Below, one piece after another: positions 42,260-51,661 of a stretch of DNA of 64,000 bases. The notes beneath the pieces are model-generated. The model saw nothing but the letters and a program-made list of their open reading frames with translations. It did no database searches and was not told where the DNA came from. Both the position numbers and the translations under genes were made by a program. The DNA is taken from contig NZ_CP089928.1 of NCBI RefSeq assembly GCF_021290385.1, positions 1,534,501-1,598,500 of the forward strand, read 5' to 3'. This DNA comes from Microbulbifer sp. YPW16 (lineage in GTDB: Bacteria > Pseudomonadota > Gammaproteobacteria > Pseudomonadales > Cellvibrionaceae). Position 1 is the stretch's first letter. Each line of letters begins with the position of its first letter.

Positions 42260-44635
42260 GTGATCGAGCAAACCCAACCGGCACAAGGCATTCCACCAGG
42301 CAAGCGGGATTCCCGGGTGCCCCGTTTTTTCAGCCAGTCGCTGCTGGCACTGGGACTGATCGCCGCAACACAGGGCAGTTGGGCTACCTGCACCCCCGGT
42401 AATATCGGCACCGCCGGACCCGACCTGATCACCTGCGACGAGGAAAATGATGCCGAGGGTGCCGACGTTTCCTCCCTGCAGGGAAATGACACCCTGGACC
42501 TGCTGGGCGGCACCATTAACACCGTGGATGCCGGGGACGGGGACGACCAGGTCAATATACTGGGAGCGGTGATCGAGGGCAGCGTGCTCACTGGCGCCGG
42601 TCGCGATACCGTTATCCTCAACAGCCGCGCTTCCGATGTGGGCGACTTCCTCGAAGGCGGCGGCATCGATACCGGCGCCGGGGATGACACCGTCGAGGTG
42701 CTCGATGGGCTCGCATTCAGGGTCCATACCGGTGACGGAAACGACAACATCCTTCTCGACGGCGGCCTGATCTATGAATTTCTGGACGCTGGTGCCGGTG
42801 ACGACTTCTTTTACTGGGATGAGGGGGTAATCTTCGAGTTCCGCGGTGGTACGGGCTCCGACACACTGGAGATGGATGCCTACGCCTACGAGGGCGAGGC
42901 GGTGCTCGATGGTGGCGACGATTACAGCGCTGAAGATGGCGATATCGACTTCCTGCTTTTCAAGCTCGACCACACCGTGGATGGCAGCCTGCTGCGCAAC
43001 TGGGAGCGCATCGGCGTACAGGGCAGTTCCAAGATGATCTTTGTCGGCAGTCTGGAGGTGGGCGGTGGCTTTGTCGACGGAAACCACCTGGGGCTGGATG
43101 TCTTCTGGGGCGGGCTGGTGGAATTCGATCCCGCCGAATTCACACTGATCGGCAACATTGCCAATGCGGGTACCGTGAACCTGCAGAATGATCGTTACGA
43201 TATCGTTTCAGTGGTACGCAACAGTGACGGTGATTACGGCAGCTTCGTCGGCCGCAATGGTCGCCTGTGGTTCGATGCACAACTCAATACCGATACATCC
43301 GCAGCCGACCTGCTACGCATCGAAAACAGCCTTTCCGGCCGCACCACGGTACGGGTCAAGAATCTCGGCGGGCTGGGTGCCCTGACCACAGGTGACGGTA
43401 TTCGTATCGTTGAGGTAGGGGGGGATTCCCCCGGTGATGCACTGGTACTGGACGGCGACTACGTCAGCCGCGACGGTCCGCCGGCGGTGATTGCCGGAGC
43501 CTACGGTTATACCCTGCATCACAATGCCCTGTCGGATCCACAGGATGGCAACTGGTACCTGCGCTCATCCCTGGAATTTCCCCGCGGCAGCTCGGTAGAG
43601 GAGCGGTCGCGCTGGCAGCCCGGCGCCGTGATCTATGAATCCTATGCCCAGGTGCTGCGCTCGCTTAACCGCGCACCGACCCTGCGCCAGCGACTGGGCA
43701 ATCGCTTCTGGATGGGCACCAGCCACTGGGATGTGGGAAGCTGCGATTACGTGGACTCACTCGAGCGCACCATCGACGGTGGCGGTCCGTGGATCCGCGC
43801 TGAGGCACGCTACACGGACGAGTTGCCGGGTTTCTCCACCACGTCCAGCGAATGGGAGCAGGATCGCTGGCTGGTCCAACTGGGTTTCGATGCCCCGCTT
43901 CACTACAGTATTTACGGTCGCGCTCCCATCGCCGGCATTGCCCTGCATTACGGTGAAGCTGACACCGACGTCACGTCTTTTTTTGGTAACGGTAAAATCG
44001 ACACTGAACAGTTCGGTGTTACCGGCACTTTCACCTGGTATGGGACCGACGGCACCTATGCCGACTCCCAGCTCTACTTAAACTGGTTCCAGTCTGACCT
44101 CCGTGCCCGGGGACTGCGGCAGCTGCCCGAGGATCGCGATGCATTCGGGTACGGGTTTTCCGTCGAGGCAGGCCGTAGCTTCAAGCTATGCGACCACTAT
44201 TCCGTCACCCCGCAACTACAGATGAATTACAGCAACGAGGACGCCGACGATTTTCGCGATGTGTACGATGTGCACGTCACCGATGTCGACAATGGCGGCT
44301 TCAGTATCCGACTGGGCGCCGCCTTCGAGGAGCGGGTGTCGCGCCGCAAGGCCGGCACTGATATGTTCGGCACTCGGGAGCTGGAGCGCTACAGCCTCTA
44401 TTTTACGCCCAGTGTCATCTACAACATCGGTGACGAAACCGGGGTGACCGTATCGGAAACCCTGCTGGAGCAGGAACCGGACGACTGGTATGGGACCCTG
44501 GCAATGGGAGCCTCCTACGAAGAGTGCGGTGATCATTGCTCGGTCTACGGCGAACTCAACCTGTCCAGTAGCCTGGAAAACTTCGGTGACAGTGTCAGCA
44601 CCGCGATAATAGTAGGCCTTCGGCTCAAGTGGTGA
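42260..44635 (+). CDS. Autotransporter outer-membrane beta-barrel protein with GxGxD passenger motifs
   Basis: A 791-aa type V secreted protein. The signal region includes SLLALGLIAATQGSWA. The passenger (about residues 50-430) begins with at least six GxGxD motifs spaced about 25 residues apart (AGDGDDQV, TGAGRDTV, TGAGDDTV, TGDGNDNI, AGAGDDFF, GGTGSDTL), which resembles calcium-binding RTX turns on a beta-helix. The C-terminal 300 residues are an autotransporter barrel (GGPWIRAEARYTDELPGFST; ends VGLRLKW with terminal Trp). The start is GTG 42260. The function of the passenger is unknown; adhesion is a possibility. Confidence 0.87.
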   Translation: MIEQTQPAQGIPPGKRDSRVPRFFSQSLLALGLIAATQGSWATCTPGNIGTAGPDLITCDEENDAEGADVSSLQGNDTLDLLGGTINTVDAGDGDDQVNILGAVIEGSVLTGAGRDTVILNSRASDVGDFLEGGGIDTGAGDDTVEVLDGLAFRVHTGDGNDNILLDGGLIYEFLDAGAGDDFFYWDEGVIFEFRGGTGSDTLEMDAYAYEGEAVLDGGDDYSAEDGDIDFLLFKLDHTVDGSLLRNWERIGVQGSSKMIFVGSLEVGGGFVDGNHLGLDVFWGGLVEFDPAEFTLIGNIANAGTVNLQNDRYDIVSVVRNSDGDYGSFVGRNGRLWFDAQLNTDTSAADLLRIENSLSGRTTVRVKNLGGLGALTTGDGIRIVEVGGDSPGDALVLDGDYVSRDGPPAVIAGAYGYTLHHNALSDPQDGNWYLRSSLEFPRGSSVEERSRWQPGAVIYESYAQVLRSLNRAPTLRQRLGNRFWMGTSHWDVGSCDYVDSLERTIDGGGPWIRAEARYTDELPGFSTTSSEWEQDRWLVQLGFDAPLHYSIYGRAPIAGIALHYGEADTDVTSFFGNGKIDTEQFGVTGTFTWYGTDGTYADSQLYLNWFQSDLRARGLRQLPEDRDAFGYGFSVEAGRSFKLCDHYSVTPQLQMNYSNEDADDFRDVYDVHVTDVDNGGFSIRLGAAFEERVSRRKAGTDMFGTRELERYSLYFTPSVIYNIGDETGVTVSETLLEQEPDDWYGTLAMGASYEECGDHCSVYGELNLSSSLENFGDSVSTAIIVGLRLKW

Positions 44636-44648
44636 TGCGGGGTTAATT

Positions 44649-45935
44649 GTGCCTGTGGCCAGTCAGCCACCCCTCGCCAGCGATCGGCGCCGGGTCTGGA
44701 GCTGGGCGTTTTACGACTGGGCCAATTCCGCTTTCGCCACTGTGGTGCTGGCCGGCTTTTTCCCCCTCCTGTTCCAGGATTACTGGAACGCCAGCGTCAC
44801 TGCCGAGGCGGCAAACCTGCGCCTGGGCTGGACCAACGCCGCGGCCTCGCTGGTGATTGCCGTCACCGCCCCGTTCCTGGGGGCAGTGGCGGATCGCGCC
44901 GGTGCGCACAAGCGCCTGCTGTTTCTGTTCGCTCTGTGTGGCATGCTGGCGACCGCGCTACTCGGCTCGGTCCCCGGTGGCGAGTGGTTGGCGGCATCGC
45001 TGCTGTTCGTCTGTGCCACGGTCGGTTTTCTCGGCAGTAACCTCCTCTACGACTCCCTGCTGGTGTATGTAGCGCCGCCATCGCGCTGGCATACGGTATC
45101 CGGGCTGGGGTTCGGGCTCGGTTACCTGGGGGGCGGGCTGCTCTATCTCGGCTGCGTTGCAGCGGCACTGCAGCCACAACTGTTTGGCTTTAGCGACAGC
45201 ACCGCCGCGGCGCTGTCCGCATTTGTGGTGACCGCACTCTGGTGGGCGCTGTTCTCCCTGCCTCTACTACTGTGGGTTCCGGAACCGGAACCGCTCGCCG
45301 GCGGCAACGAGCCAGCCTGGCGCCAGGCCATCACCCAGCTGCGTATCACAATGCGCATGCTACCGGATTACCGGCCGGTGGCCTTATTCCTGCTGGCTTA
45401 CTGGCTGTACATTGACGGGGTCGGCACAGTAATCAGGATGGCGGTGGCCTATGGACGCGCCCTGGGGTTCGAGCGCTCTCACCTTATCCTGGCGCTGCTG
45501 CTGGTGCAGTTCGTGGGTTTCCCGGCCGCTGTTGCCTTCGGCTACCTTGGCGCGCGCATCGGTGCCCGGCGCGGCATCTATATCGGCCTGGGTGTCTACA
45601 TCCTCGTCTGTAGCTGGGGGGCCTTTATCCGGTCCCCGTGGGAGTTCTTTGCCATCGCTGTCCTGATCGGACTGGTCCAGGGAGGCGTGCAGGCACTGAG
45701 CCGCTCGCTTTACGCCCAGCTTATTCCCGCGGAAAAGAGCGGCCAGTTCTTCGGTTTCTACAACCTGATGGGAAAATTCGCGGCATTGATTGGCCCGCCC
45801 CTGTTTGGCCTGTTTGGCGCCTGGTTCGGGGATGCTCGCTACTCCATGCTGGCACTGATCCTGCTATTTGTCGCCGGAGGGCTGCTGCTGGCCCGTGTAC
45901 CGGAGCAGCCCGGCCAGTCACATCCACGACCGTGA
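44649..45935 (+). CDS. MFS transporter of the UMF1 (Atg22-like) group
   Basis: A 428-aa polytopic membrane protein with about 12 helices. The N-terminus RVWSWAFYDWANSAFATVVL is the UMF1/Atg22-like signature, and QGGVQALSRSLYAQLIPAEK is the second. Yeast Atg22 exports amino acids from the vacuole; bacterial substrates are unknown. The frame begins at GTG 44649. Its end overlaps the longest frame of the next gene, but not its preferred start. Confidence 0.93.
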   Translation: MPVASQPPLASDRRRVWSWAFYDWANSAFATVVLAGFFPLLFQDYWNASVTAEAANLRLGWTNAAASLVIAVTAPFLGAVADRAGAHKRLLFLFALCGMLATALLGSVPGGEWLAASLLFVCATVGFLGSNLLYDSLLVYVAPPSRWHTVSGLGFGLGYLGGGLLYLGCVAAALQPQLFGFSDSTAAALSAFVVTALWWALFSLPLLLWVPEPEPLAGGNEPAWRQAITQLRITMRMLPDYRPVALFLLAYWLYIDGVGTVIRMAVAYGRALGFERSHLILALLLVQFVGFPAAVAFGYLGARIGARRGIYIGLGVYILVCSWGAFIRSPWEFFAIAVLIGLVQGGVQALSRSLYAQLIPAEKSGQFFGFYNLMGKFAALIGPPLFGLFGAWFGDARYSMLALILLFVAGGLLLARVPEQPGQSHPRP

Positions 45936-46002
45936 CAGCTTCCCATGCGCTGCCTATCATTGCGCCCGCAACCCCAATGGAAATGAACCAGCGGTATACA
46001 AC

Positions 46003-47331
46003 ATGAAGAGACGGCGCCCGCGCCTGCCGGCCGGCACCCCGACGGTGGAAATTGAACGACTCAGCCACGAAGTGCGCGGCATCGGCCGTGTCCGTGGCAA
46101 AACCGTGTTTGTGGACAACGCGCTGCCGGGGGAAACCGTGCGGCTCAGCTATACCGCCAGCCGCTCGAAATTTGCCGAGGGCGTCGCAGTGGAAGTGATC
46201 GAGGCCTCCGCCAATCGCTGTGCACCGCGCTGCCGGCATTTTGAAGACTGCGGGGGCTGCGCCCTGCAACATATGCAACCGGCGGCGCAGATCCAGGCCA
46301 AGCAACAGATTCTGCTGGACCAGTTACAGCGCTTCGGTGGCATCAGTGTCCCGGAGACATTGCCGCCGCTGGTTGCGGCTCCCTATGGCTACCGGCGCAA
46401 GGCGCGACTGGGAATCCGCGCATCGCGCAGCCGCGGCATCGTGCTGGGCTTCCGGGAAAAGCGCTCCAACCAGCTCACCCCCATCAGCGAATGCCCGATT
46501 ATGCCGGATGACTTTGCCCGGCACCTGCCCGCGCTCACACAACTGATCGGGGCCTGTGAGAGTCGCGCCGGCTTCACCCACCTGGAGGTGGCCATCGGCG
46601 AGGATGCCACCGCGCTGGTCCTGCGCCACCAGCAACCCCTGCCACAGAAAGACCTGGAGCTGTGGCTGGCACTGGCCCGGAAAACAGGTTTCCACCTCTA
46701 CCTGCAGCCCGGAGAACCTGACACCGTGCACCGGGTTTGGCCGCAGGCCGGTATCGAGCGGCTTCATTACCGGCTGCCGGCATTCAACCTGGAGATAGGC
46801 TTCCACCCGCTGGACTTTATCCAGGTGAACTTCGACATCAACCGGCAGATGGTAGAGCGAGCCGTGGAATTGCTGGATATCCAGCCCGGCGAGCGGGTGC
46901 TGGACCTGTTCTGTGGACTGGGAAACTTTACCCTGCCGCTGGCGCGCCATGCCGAAGAGGTGGTAGGCGTAGAGGGGGATGCATCGCTGCTGGCGCGCGG
47001 ACGGGAAAATGCGGCAGCAAACAGCCTGGGTAACGTCGCCTTCCACGCAGCGGACCTGACCCGGGATATCACCGCGAAGCCCTGGGCCAGGGCCGGCTTC
47101 GACAAGATCCTGATCGACCCGCCGCGCACCGGCGCGATCGAGGTGGTACGGGAACTGGCCCGCTTCAAGGCGCGCAGGGTGCTCTATGTCTCCTGCAACC
47201 CCGCAACCCTGGCCCGCGATGCCGCTGAGCTGGAAAAGCTGGGCTACCGCCTGCAGAGGGCCGGCGTCATGGATATGTTCCCGCAGACCACACACGTCGA
47301 GTCCATGGCCCTGTTCGAACTGGGAAAATAG
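46003..47331 (+). CDS. rlmD: 23S rRNA (uracil-1939-C5)-methyltransferase RlmD
   Basis: A 442-aa [4Fe-4S] SAM-dependent methyltransferase. N-terminal TRAM domain (VEIERLSHEVRGIGRVRGKT). Cluster cysteines Cys77, Cys83, Cys86 (CRHFEDCGGCALQHM) and one in ISECPIM. SAM motif VLDLFCGLGNFTLPLA. Catalytic Cys in VSCNPATLARD. ATG 46003 starts with a basic stretch as in E. coli RlmD; a longer frame to 45868 runs back into the MFS gene and is rejected. It is 67 bp after the MFS gene. Confidence 0.95.
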   Translation: MKRRRPRLPAGTPTVEIERLSHEVRGIGRVRGKTVFVDNALPGETVRLSYTASRSKFAEGVAVEVIEASANRCAPRCRHFEDCGGCALQHMQPAAQIQAKQQILLDQLQRFGGISVPETLPPLVAAPYGYRRKARLGIRASRSRGIVLGFREKRSNQLTPISECPIMPDDFARHLPALTQLIGACESRAGFTHLEVAIGEDATALVLRHQQPLPQKDLELWLALARKTGFHLYLQPGEPDTVHRVWPQAGIERLHYRLPAFNLEIGFHPLDFIQVNFDINRQMVERAVELLDIQPGERVLDLFCGLGNFTLPLARHAEEVVGVEGDASLLARGRENAAANSLGNVAFHAADLTRDITAKPWARAGFDKILIDPPRTGAIEVVRELARFKARRVLYVSCNPATLARDAAELEKLGYRLQRAGVMDMFPQTTHVESMALFELGK

Positions 47332-47369
47332 CAGGTGATGGCCGCCCGGCAACCCCGGACGGACATCGG

Positions 47370-47966
47370 TCAGGAGGCTTCTTCCATCGCCTTTTTGTAG
47401 AGGGATTTCCGCGGTTGGGCGAACACTCGCCGCAGCATGGGCTCAAAGAATTCCAGCGGCAGGGTCTCGGCCTCCCGGTCGAAAGCCGGGGCATCGTACT
47501 TTGACACGAACTCCAGGGTACGCTGGTAATGGGGATGCTCGCGGTACTGCTCGCGCAGGTTACGATCCATGCCCAGGTAGTGGAAAAAATAGTAGCCCTG
47601 GAAAACCGCGTGGTGCTTGATCATCCAGTGGTTGGCCTCGCTGACGAACGGCTCCAGCAAAACGGCGGCCACATCGGCATGGTTGTAGCTACCGAGCGTG
47701 TCCCCGATATCGTGCAGCAGCGCGCACACCACATACTCCTCATCCTTGCCGTCTCGGTAGGCCAGTGTCGCGGCCTGCAGGCAATGGGTCAGGCGATCCA
47801 CCGGGAAGCCGCCAAAATCACCATCCAGCAGTTTCAGGTGGGCAATGATCCGATCCGGTAACCCCCGGGCAAAATCCCCGAAGGCGTCGGCGATTATTTT
47901 CCAGTCCTCCGCAGTGCCGTTTTCCATGTCGGCGAACCGGGCATGTTCCTGTACTTTTTGTTCCAT
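47370..47966 (-). CDS. HD-domain protein of the PhnZ/MIOX-like oxygenase group
   Basis: A 198-aa protein. The HD pattern is His61 (THCLQAATLA), His85-Asp86 (ALLHDIGD), His96 (NHADVAA), His118/119 (IKHHAVFQGYYF) and Asp158 (KYDAPA). This ligand order matches mixed-valence di-iron HD oxygenases such as PhnZ as well as HD phosphohydrolases, and it lacks other phosphohydrolase hallmarks. The substrate is unknown. It lies 11 bp downstream of a class II aldolase gene, so they form an operon. Confidence 0.8.
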   Translation of the reverse strand: MEQKVQEHARFADMENGTAEDWKIIADAFGDFARGLPDRIIAHLKLLDGDFGGFPVDRLTHCLQAATLAYRDGKDEEYVVCALLHDIGDTLGSYNHADVAAVLLEPFVSEANHWMIKHHAVFQGYYFFHYLGMDRNLREQYREHPHYQRTLEFVSKYDAPAFDREAETLPLEFFEPMLRRVFAQPRKSLYKKAMEEAS

Positions 47967-47977
47967 GAACTCGGGCC

Positions 47978-48742
47978 TCAGTCGCGATAGCTCGGGTCGA
48001 TACGGTCCAGCTTGCGCAGGAGGCCGGGCCAGATCAGCTTACCACCCTGGCTGCTGGTGACCCTGTCGCCCTCGCCAAGGATCTTGTCGAGGATAGGCTG
48101 CGGCACCGGCGTGAGGCGCTGGTTGCCGGCCAGTGCCGCCACCTGGATCTCACAGGAACGCTGCAGGATAAACATCGACAGGAAAGTATCGGCAACGCTC
48201 GGTCCGCAGGTCAGCAGACCATGGTTGCGCAGGATCATAAAATTGGCATCGCCCAGGTCCGAGACCAGCCGGGCTTTTTCGTCCTCACGCACGGCGATCC
48301 CCTCGTAGTCGTGATAGGCGAGACCGGACAGCGGGAACAGGGATTGCTGGGAAATCGGCAACAGACCCTCGCTCTGCGCCGCTACCGCCACCCCCGCAGT
48401 GGTATGGGTGTGCATGACACACTGCGCATCCTCGCGCGCCTCATGGATGGCACTGTGGATGGTGAAACCGGCGGGATTGACCGGGAAGGGACCGTCATCC
48501 ACCTTCTCCCCATCGAGGTCGATCTTCACCAGGCTGGACGCGGTAATCTCCTCGAACATGGCCCCGAAGGGATTGATCAGGAAGTGGTGCTCAGGACCCG
48601 GCACCCGGGCCGACAGGTGGGTGAATACCAGCTCGTCCCAGCCGTAATGGGCGACCAGCCGGTAGGCCGCGGCCAGGTCGACACGTAGTTGCCATTCTTC
48701 CTCGCTGACCCTGCCCTGCAGGGACGGTATGGAATCCAGCAT
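47978..48742 (-). CDS. Class II aldolase/adducin-domain protein
   Basis: A 254-aa zinc-dependent aldolase-like protein. It shows RVDLAAAYRLVAHYGWDEL, the metal-site pair in VMHTHTTAGVAVAA (H-x-H), a third His in LRNHGLLTCG, and FLINPFGAMFEEI. These cleave or epimerise phosphorylated or free sugar-like compounds. It is the first gene of an operon with the HD-domain gene, divergent from a Crp/Fnr regulator 99 bp away, a likely controller. The substrate is not known. Confidence 0.92.
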   Translation of the reverse strand: MLDSIPSLQGRVSEEEWQLRVDLAAAYRLVAHYGWDELVFTHLSARVPGPEHHFLINPFGAMFEEITASSLVKIDLDGEKVDDGPFPVNPAGFTIHSAIHEAREDAQCVMHTHTTAGVAVAAQSEGLLPISQQSLFPLSGLAYHDYEGIAVREDEKARLVSDLGDANFMILRNHGLLTCGPSVADTFLSMFILQRSCEIQVAALAGNQRLTPVPQPILDKILGEGDRVTSSQGGKLIWPGLLRKLDRIDPSYRD

Positions 48743-48841
48743 TGTGCTTCTCCCTCTATCACTGTGTGTTTGTCGTTATTGGTTTGCTACATTCTGGAAC
48801 CCCTCTCGCCGCAACACTGTCAACTTGTTTACACTTGGCGG

Positions 48842-49534
48842 ATGACTGATCTGCTGCCATTTCTCGACGCCTGCCCCCTGCTTGCCGGACTGCCGGAGAC
48901 CGCCAGGCGTTCCCTGGCCAGACGCGCCCGCCTGCAGCACTACAGCGCCGGGCAGGAAATCTATCCACCGGGGTCCATGCAGAGCCGGCTGTCGATCGTG
49001 GCAGCGGGACGAGTGCGTATCTGTTCCGGCAACGCCGAGGGCCGCGAGGCGACCCTGGCCCTGCTGGATCGCGGCGCCTGGTTTGGTGATACGGTTTTTT
49101 CCCCTGGGATGCCCCGGGTATTCGGCGCGACGGCGCATGAAGACAGCCAGGTGGTGGATGTGGGGGGTGAGGAGCTGCGCGCGCTGATGGCGCAATACCC
49201 CGGGGCCTACCCGGTGGTGCTGGACCTGGTGAGCCGGCGCCTGTGGGCAGCCATGTCGATTATCCAGGACGATGTACTGCGCGGTACCGAGGCACGCATT
49301 GCCCGGCGCCTGCTGTTCCTGGCACAGATGCAGAACCCGGTGGAGAGCGCCGATGGCGCAGCAAGCTTCCGCATGACCAGGGAACTGCTCGCCAATATGA
49401 TGGGCATGACCCGGCAGGGACTGCACCGGGTACTGAAAACCATCGAGGCACAGGGACTGGTCCAGTTCGAGTATGGCCGTGTGACCATTCCCGACCCGGT
49501 GCGCCTGCAGGCCTACATCGAACAACTGGACTGA
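48842..49534 (+). CDS. Crp/Fnr-family transcriptional regulator
   Basis: A 230-aa regulator. The cNMP-like beta-roll spans residues 10-130 (RLSIVAAGRVRICSGNAEGR; ATLALLDRGAWFGDTVFSPG). The C-terminal helix-turn-helix is MTRELLANMMGMTRQGLHRV with KTIEAQGLVQFEYGRVTI. It has no N-terminal Fnr-type cysteine cluster. ATG 48842 is chosen; a frame to 48689 runs into the divergent aldolase gene and is not plausible. It probably controls the divergent aldolase/HD operon. Confidence 0.9.
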   Translation: MTDLLPFLDACPLLAGLPETARRSLARRARLQHYSAGQEIYPPGSMQSRLSIVAAGRVRICSGNAEGREATLALLDRGAWFGDTVFSPGMPRVFGATAHEDSQVVDVGGEELRALMAQYPGAYPVVLDLVSRRLWAAMSIIQDDVLRGTEARIARRLLFLAQMQNPVESADGAASFRMTRELLANMMGMTRQGLHRVLKTIEAQGLVQFEYGRVTIPDPVRLQAYIEQLD

Positions 49535-49608
49535 GACAGCACGGCGCATTGCCCCGGGCAGCGGCGCAATGCGCCGTGGTTATTGCGCCCTGCCCGGTAA
49601 AAATTCAA

Positions 49609-50523
49609 TCAACCCGCACCGGCCGCAGGTTCACCAGGCTTGTCCCGGGCAGTGCGGCGGACTGGCGGAATCACCCGGCGGCCGTATGCCGCCAGCAGGA
49701 AACCGACCGGGAACATCAGTACGCCGTAGATCGCCGAGGGCACCGACATCTCACTGGAGTGCAGCAGGGTCAGTGTCACCATCAGGCCCAGGGTACCGTT
49801 CTTGATCCCCAGTTCCGTGGCCACCGCCAGCCCCTCTTGCCGGGACAGCCCACAGAGGCGACTGGTCAGCAGTCCCAGGCCGACACCGGCCAGGTTCAGC
49901 AGGATGGCCGAGGGGCCCGCCTGTGCCATCAGCTCGAGGAAGCGGTCGCGGATCCCGTACACCAGGGCAATCACCAGCACGGCCAGCACCAGGCCACCGA
50001 AAATACTGACGACACCCTCGGCACGGGTAGCCAGCAGTGGTTTCCAGGCCCGCACCAGCATACCGATCACCACCGGCAACAGGACGATGACTGATAGCAT
50101 CAGCACCGTGCGGCCGAATGGCAGCACGATTTCACGTTCGGTGCCCATAAACAGCTGCAACGCGTAATTGGTGAATACCGGCAGCGTCATGACCGTGATC
50201 AGGCTGGCAGATACGGTCAGCACGATGGACAGGGCCACATTACCGCGGGCGAGCAGGGTGAACAGGTTGGAGGTAGTCCCGCCGGGACAGGTGGCGATCA
50301 CCACCAGGCCCACGGCGATGGCCGGCGGCAGGCTCAGGAGCCAGCATAGCGCGAAGGCGAACAGAGGCATCACCAGGATCTGGGCAATCGTTCCCAGGAT
50401 CAGTCCCGCAGGCTTCACCGTCACCTGGTGAAACTCCCTCGCGGTGAGGGTCATGCCGATACCGATCATGATGATAAACAGGGAGATCGGCAGGCCGATC
50501 GAAATCAGGGGGCCGGATTCCAC
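49609..50523 (-). CDS. Bile acid:sodium symporter (BASS)-family transporter
   Basis: A 304-aa membrane protein with about nine helices. PLISIGLPISLFIIMIGIGM starts it, and ATCPGGTTSNLFTLLARGNV is the highly conserved helix-crossover motif of BASS transporters (Na+ and substrate site). TELGIKNGTLGLMV is the second crossover motif. It imports organic anions with Na+; the substrate cannot be read. It converges with the Crp/Fnr gene and is divergent from the DUF1853 gene. Confidence 0.92.
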   Translation of the reverse strand: MESGPLISIGLPISLFIIMIGIGMTLTAREFHQVTVKPAGLILGTIAQILVMPLFAFALCWLLSLPPAIAVGLVVIATCPGGTTSNLFTLLARGNVALSIVLTVSASLITVMTLPVFTNYALQLFMGTEREIVLPFGRTVLMLSVIVLLPVVIGMLVRAWKPLLATRAEGVVSIFGGLVLAVLVIALVYGIRDRFLELMAQAGPSAILLNLAGVGLGLLTSRLCGLSRQEGLAVATELGIKNGTLGLMVTLTLLHSSEMSVPSAIYGVLMFPVGFLLAAYGRRVIPPVRRTARDKPGEPAAGAG

Positions 50524-50665
50524 GGATACCTCCTTTCGTTATTATGTAGTTATGGAGGTTAAACCCTAGCACAGGGTGTCGCTTGCGCGCCGGGAATCTT
50601 CGCAACCGCAATATCCACAATCCATGCCCGGCCACACGCCGGGCAAGAGCAACAAGAGAAAGCCA

Positions 50666-51571
50666 ATGGCTGCAGAGCAGTTGGGCGTAACACCCGATCA
50701 CTGGGCCAACCTCGCCTGGGCAGTGGGCGCCGGGCATATCGTGAGCGATTTCGGCCTGCCGTGGCTGCCGCCTTCACGGCAGGCCGAGCTGGCCGACTAC
50801 TTTGGCCGCAGTGATGTAGCCCGCAATCTGGCACCGCAGCTGGAAACTTCCATCACCTGCGATAACAGCCGGGGATCGGCGACACGGCTGGGCGTCTATT
50901 TTGAGAACCTGTGGGCATTCGCCTTCCAGCAACACCCCGATTACCGCTTACTGCATCGCAACCTGCCCCTGCGCGCCGGGGGCCGAACCCTGGGCGAACT
51001 CGATTTCGTTGTACATCACTTGCCGAGCGGGCTCACCGAGCACTGGGAAATCGCCGTGAAGTTCTACCTGCAGGTGCAGGGCGAATTCTGGGTGGGGCCG
51101 GGCCTGCGCGACCGACTGGATATCAAGCTGGCGCGGATGCGCGAGCACCAGCTGCCCCTGATCCGCCAGCCGGCAGTCCGGACGCTGCTGGCGGACCAGG
51201 GGATACAGATTGACCGCCAGTGGGCACTGATGCCAGGTCGCCTGTTCCGCCGCCTGGGAGACAGCGGGACAATCCTCCACCGGGCCATCAACCCGGCCAC
51301 CTGCCGTTACTGGTGGGCACGGGTGGACGAATTCCAGCTCCACTTTGCAAACCGGCCTTATCGCTGGAGCCTCCTGCCCAAGCGGGCCTGGCTGGCAGAC
51401 CGGGCTTACCGGGTGAACCGCGCCGACGATTGCGCGGCCATCGCGGCCGGATTCCTGCAGAATGAGTCCCGCGGGCCGGTCTGTGTTGCGGCTCTGGACC
51501 ATACTGGCGAGATAAGTCGTGGCTTTATCGTGCCGGACAACTGGCCGGAACTCGCCCGGGCCGGTCTCTGA
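50666..51571 (+). CDS. DUF1853 family protein
   Basis: A 301-aa soluble protein. Family signature segments are TRLGVYFENLWAFAFQQHPD, LGELDFVVHHLPSGLTEHWE and IAVKFYLQVQGEFWVGPG. The conserved E/D...E-x-AVKF pattern resembles the PD-(D/E)xK nuclease core, an idea not proven for the family. ATG 50666 (MAAEQLGVTPDHW) has GAGA upstream; a frame to 50576 adds 30 low-complexity residues. It is a single gene. Confidence 0.88.
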   Translation: MAAEQLGVTPDHWANLAWAVGAGHIVSDFGLPWLPPSRQAELADYFGRSDVARNLAPQLETSITCDNSRGSATRLGVYFENLWAFAFQQHPDYRLLHRNLPLRAGGRTLGELDFVVHHLPSGLTEHWEIAVKFYLQVQGEFWVGPGLRDRLDIKLARMREHQLPLIRQPAVRTLLADQGIQIDRQWALMPGRLFRRLGDSGTILHRAINPATCRYWWARVDEFQLHFANRPYRWSLLPKRAWLADRAYRVNRADDCAAIAAGFLQNESRGPVCVAALDHTGEISRGFIVPDNWPELARAGL

Positions 51572-51603
51572 GCCCACTCCGCAGCCACCTACTGACAATC
51601 CCA

Positions 51604-51631
51604 TTGACATGCATCAATTTACCTTTACAAT
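51604..51631 (+). promoter_or_regulatory. Sigma70 promoter of the GbsR-type regulator
   Basis: TTGACA (51604-51609), a 16-bp spacer and TACAAT (51626-51631): a near-consensus promoter in an A+T-rich patch. Confidence 0.75.
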
Positions 51632-51649
51632 TTTCAGAAATTTCTGAAA
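51632..51649. promoter_or_regulatory. Palindromic operator candidate
   Basis: TTTCAGAAATTTCTGAAA, a perfect 18-bp palindrome immediately after the -10 box and 12 bp before the regulator's ATG. This is a good site for autorepression by the encoded dimeric MarR/GbsR-type protein. Confidence 0.7.
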
Positions 51650-51661
51650 CATTAAAAACTA

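Noticed and set aside
45868..46002. N-terminal extension of RlmD overlapping the MFS gene
   Set aside because: It lies within the coding end of the MFS gene; ATG 46003 gives the normal family N-terminus.
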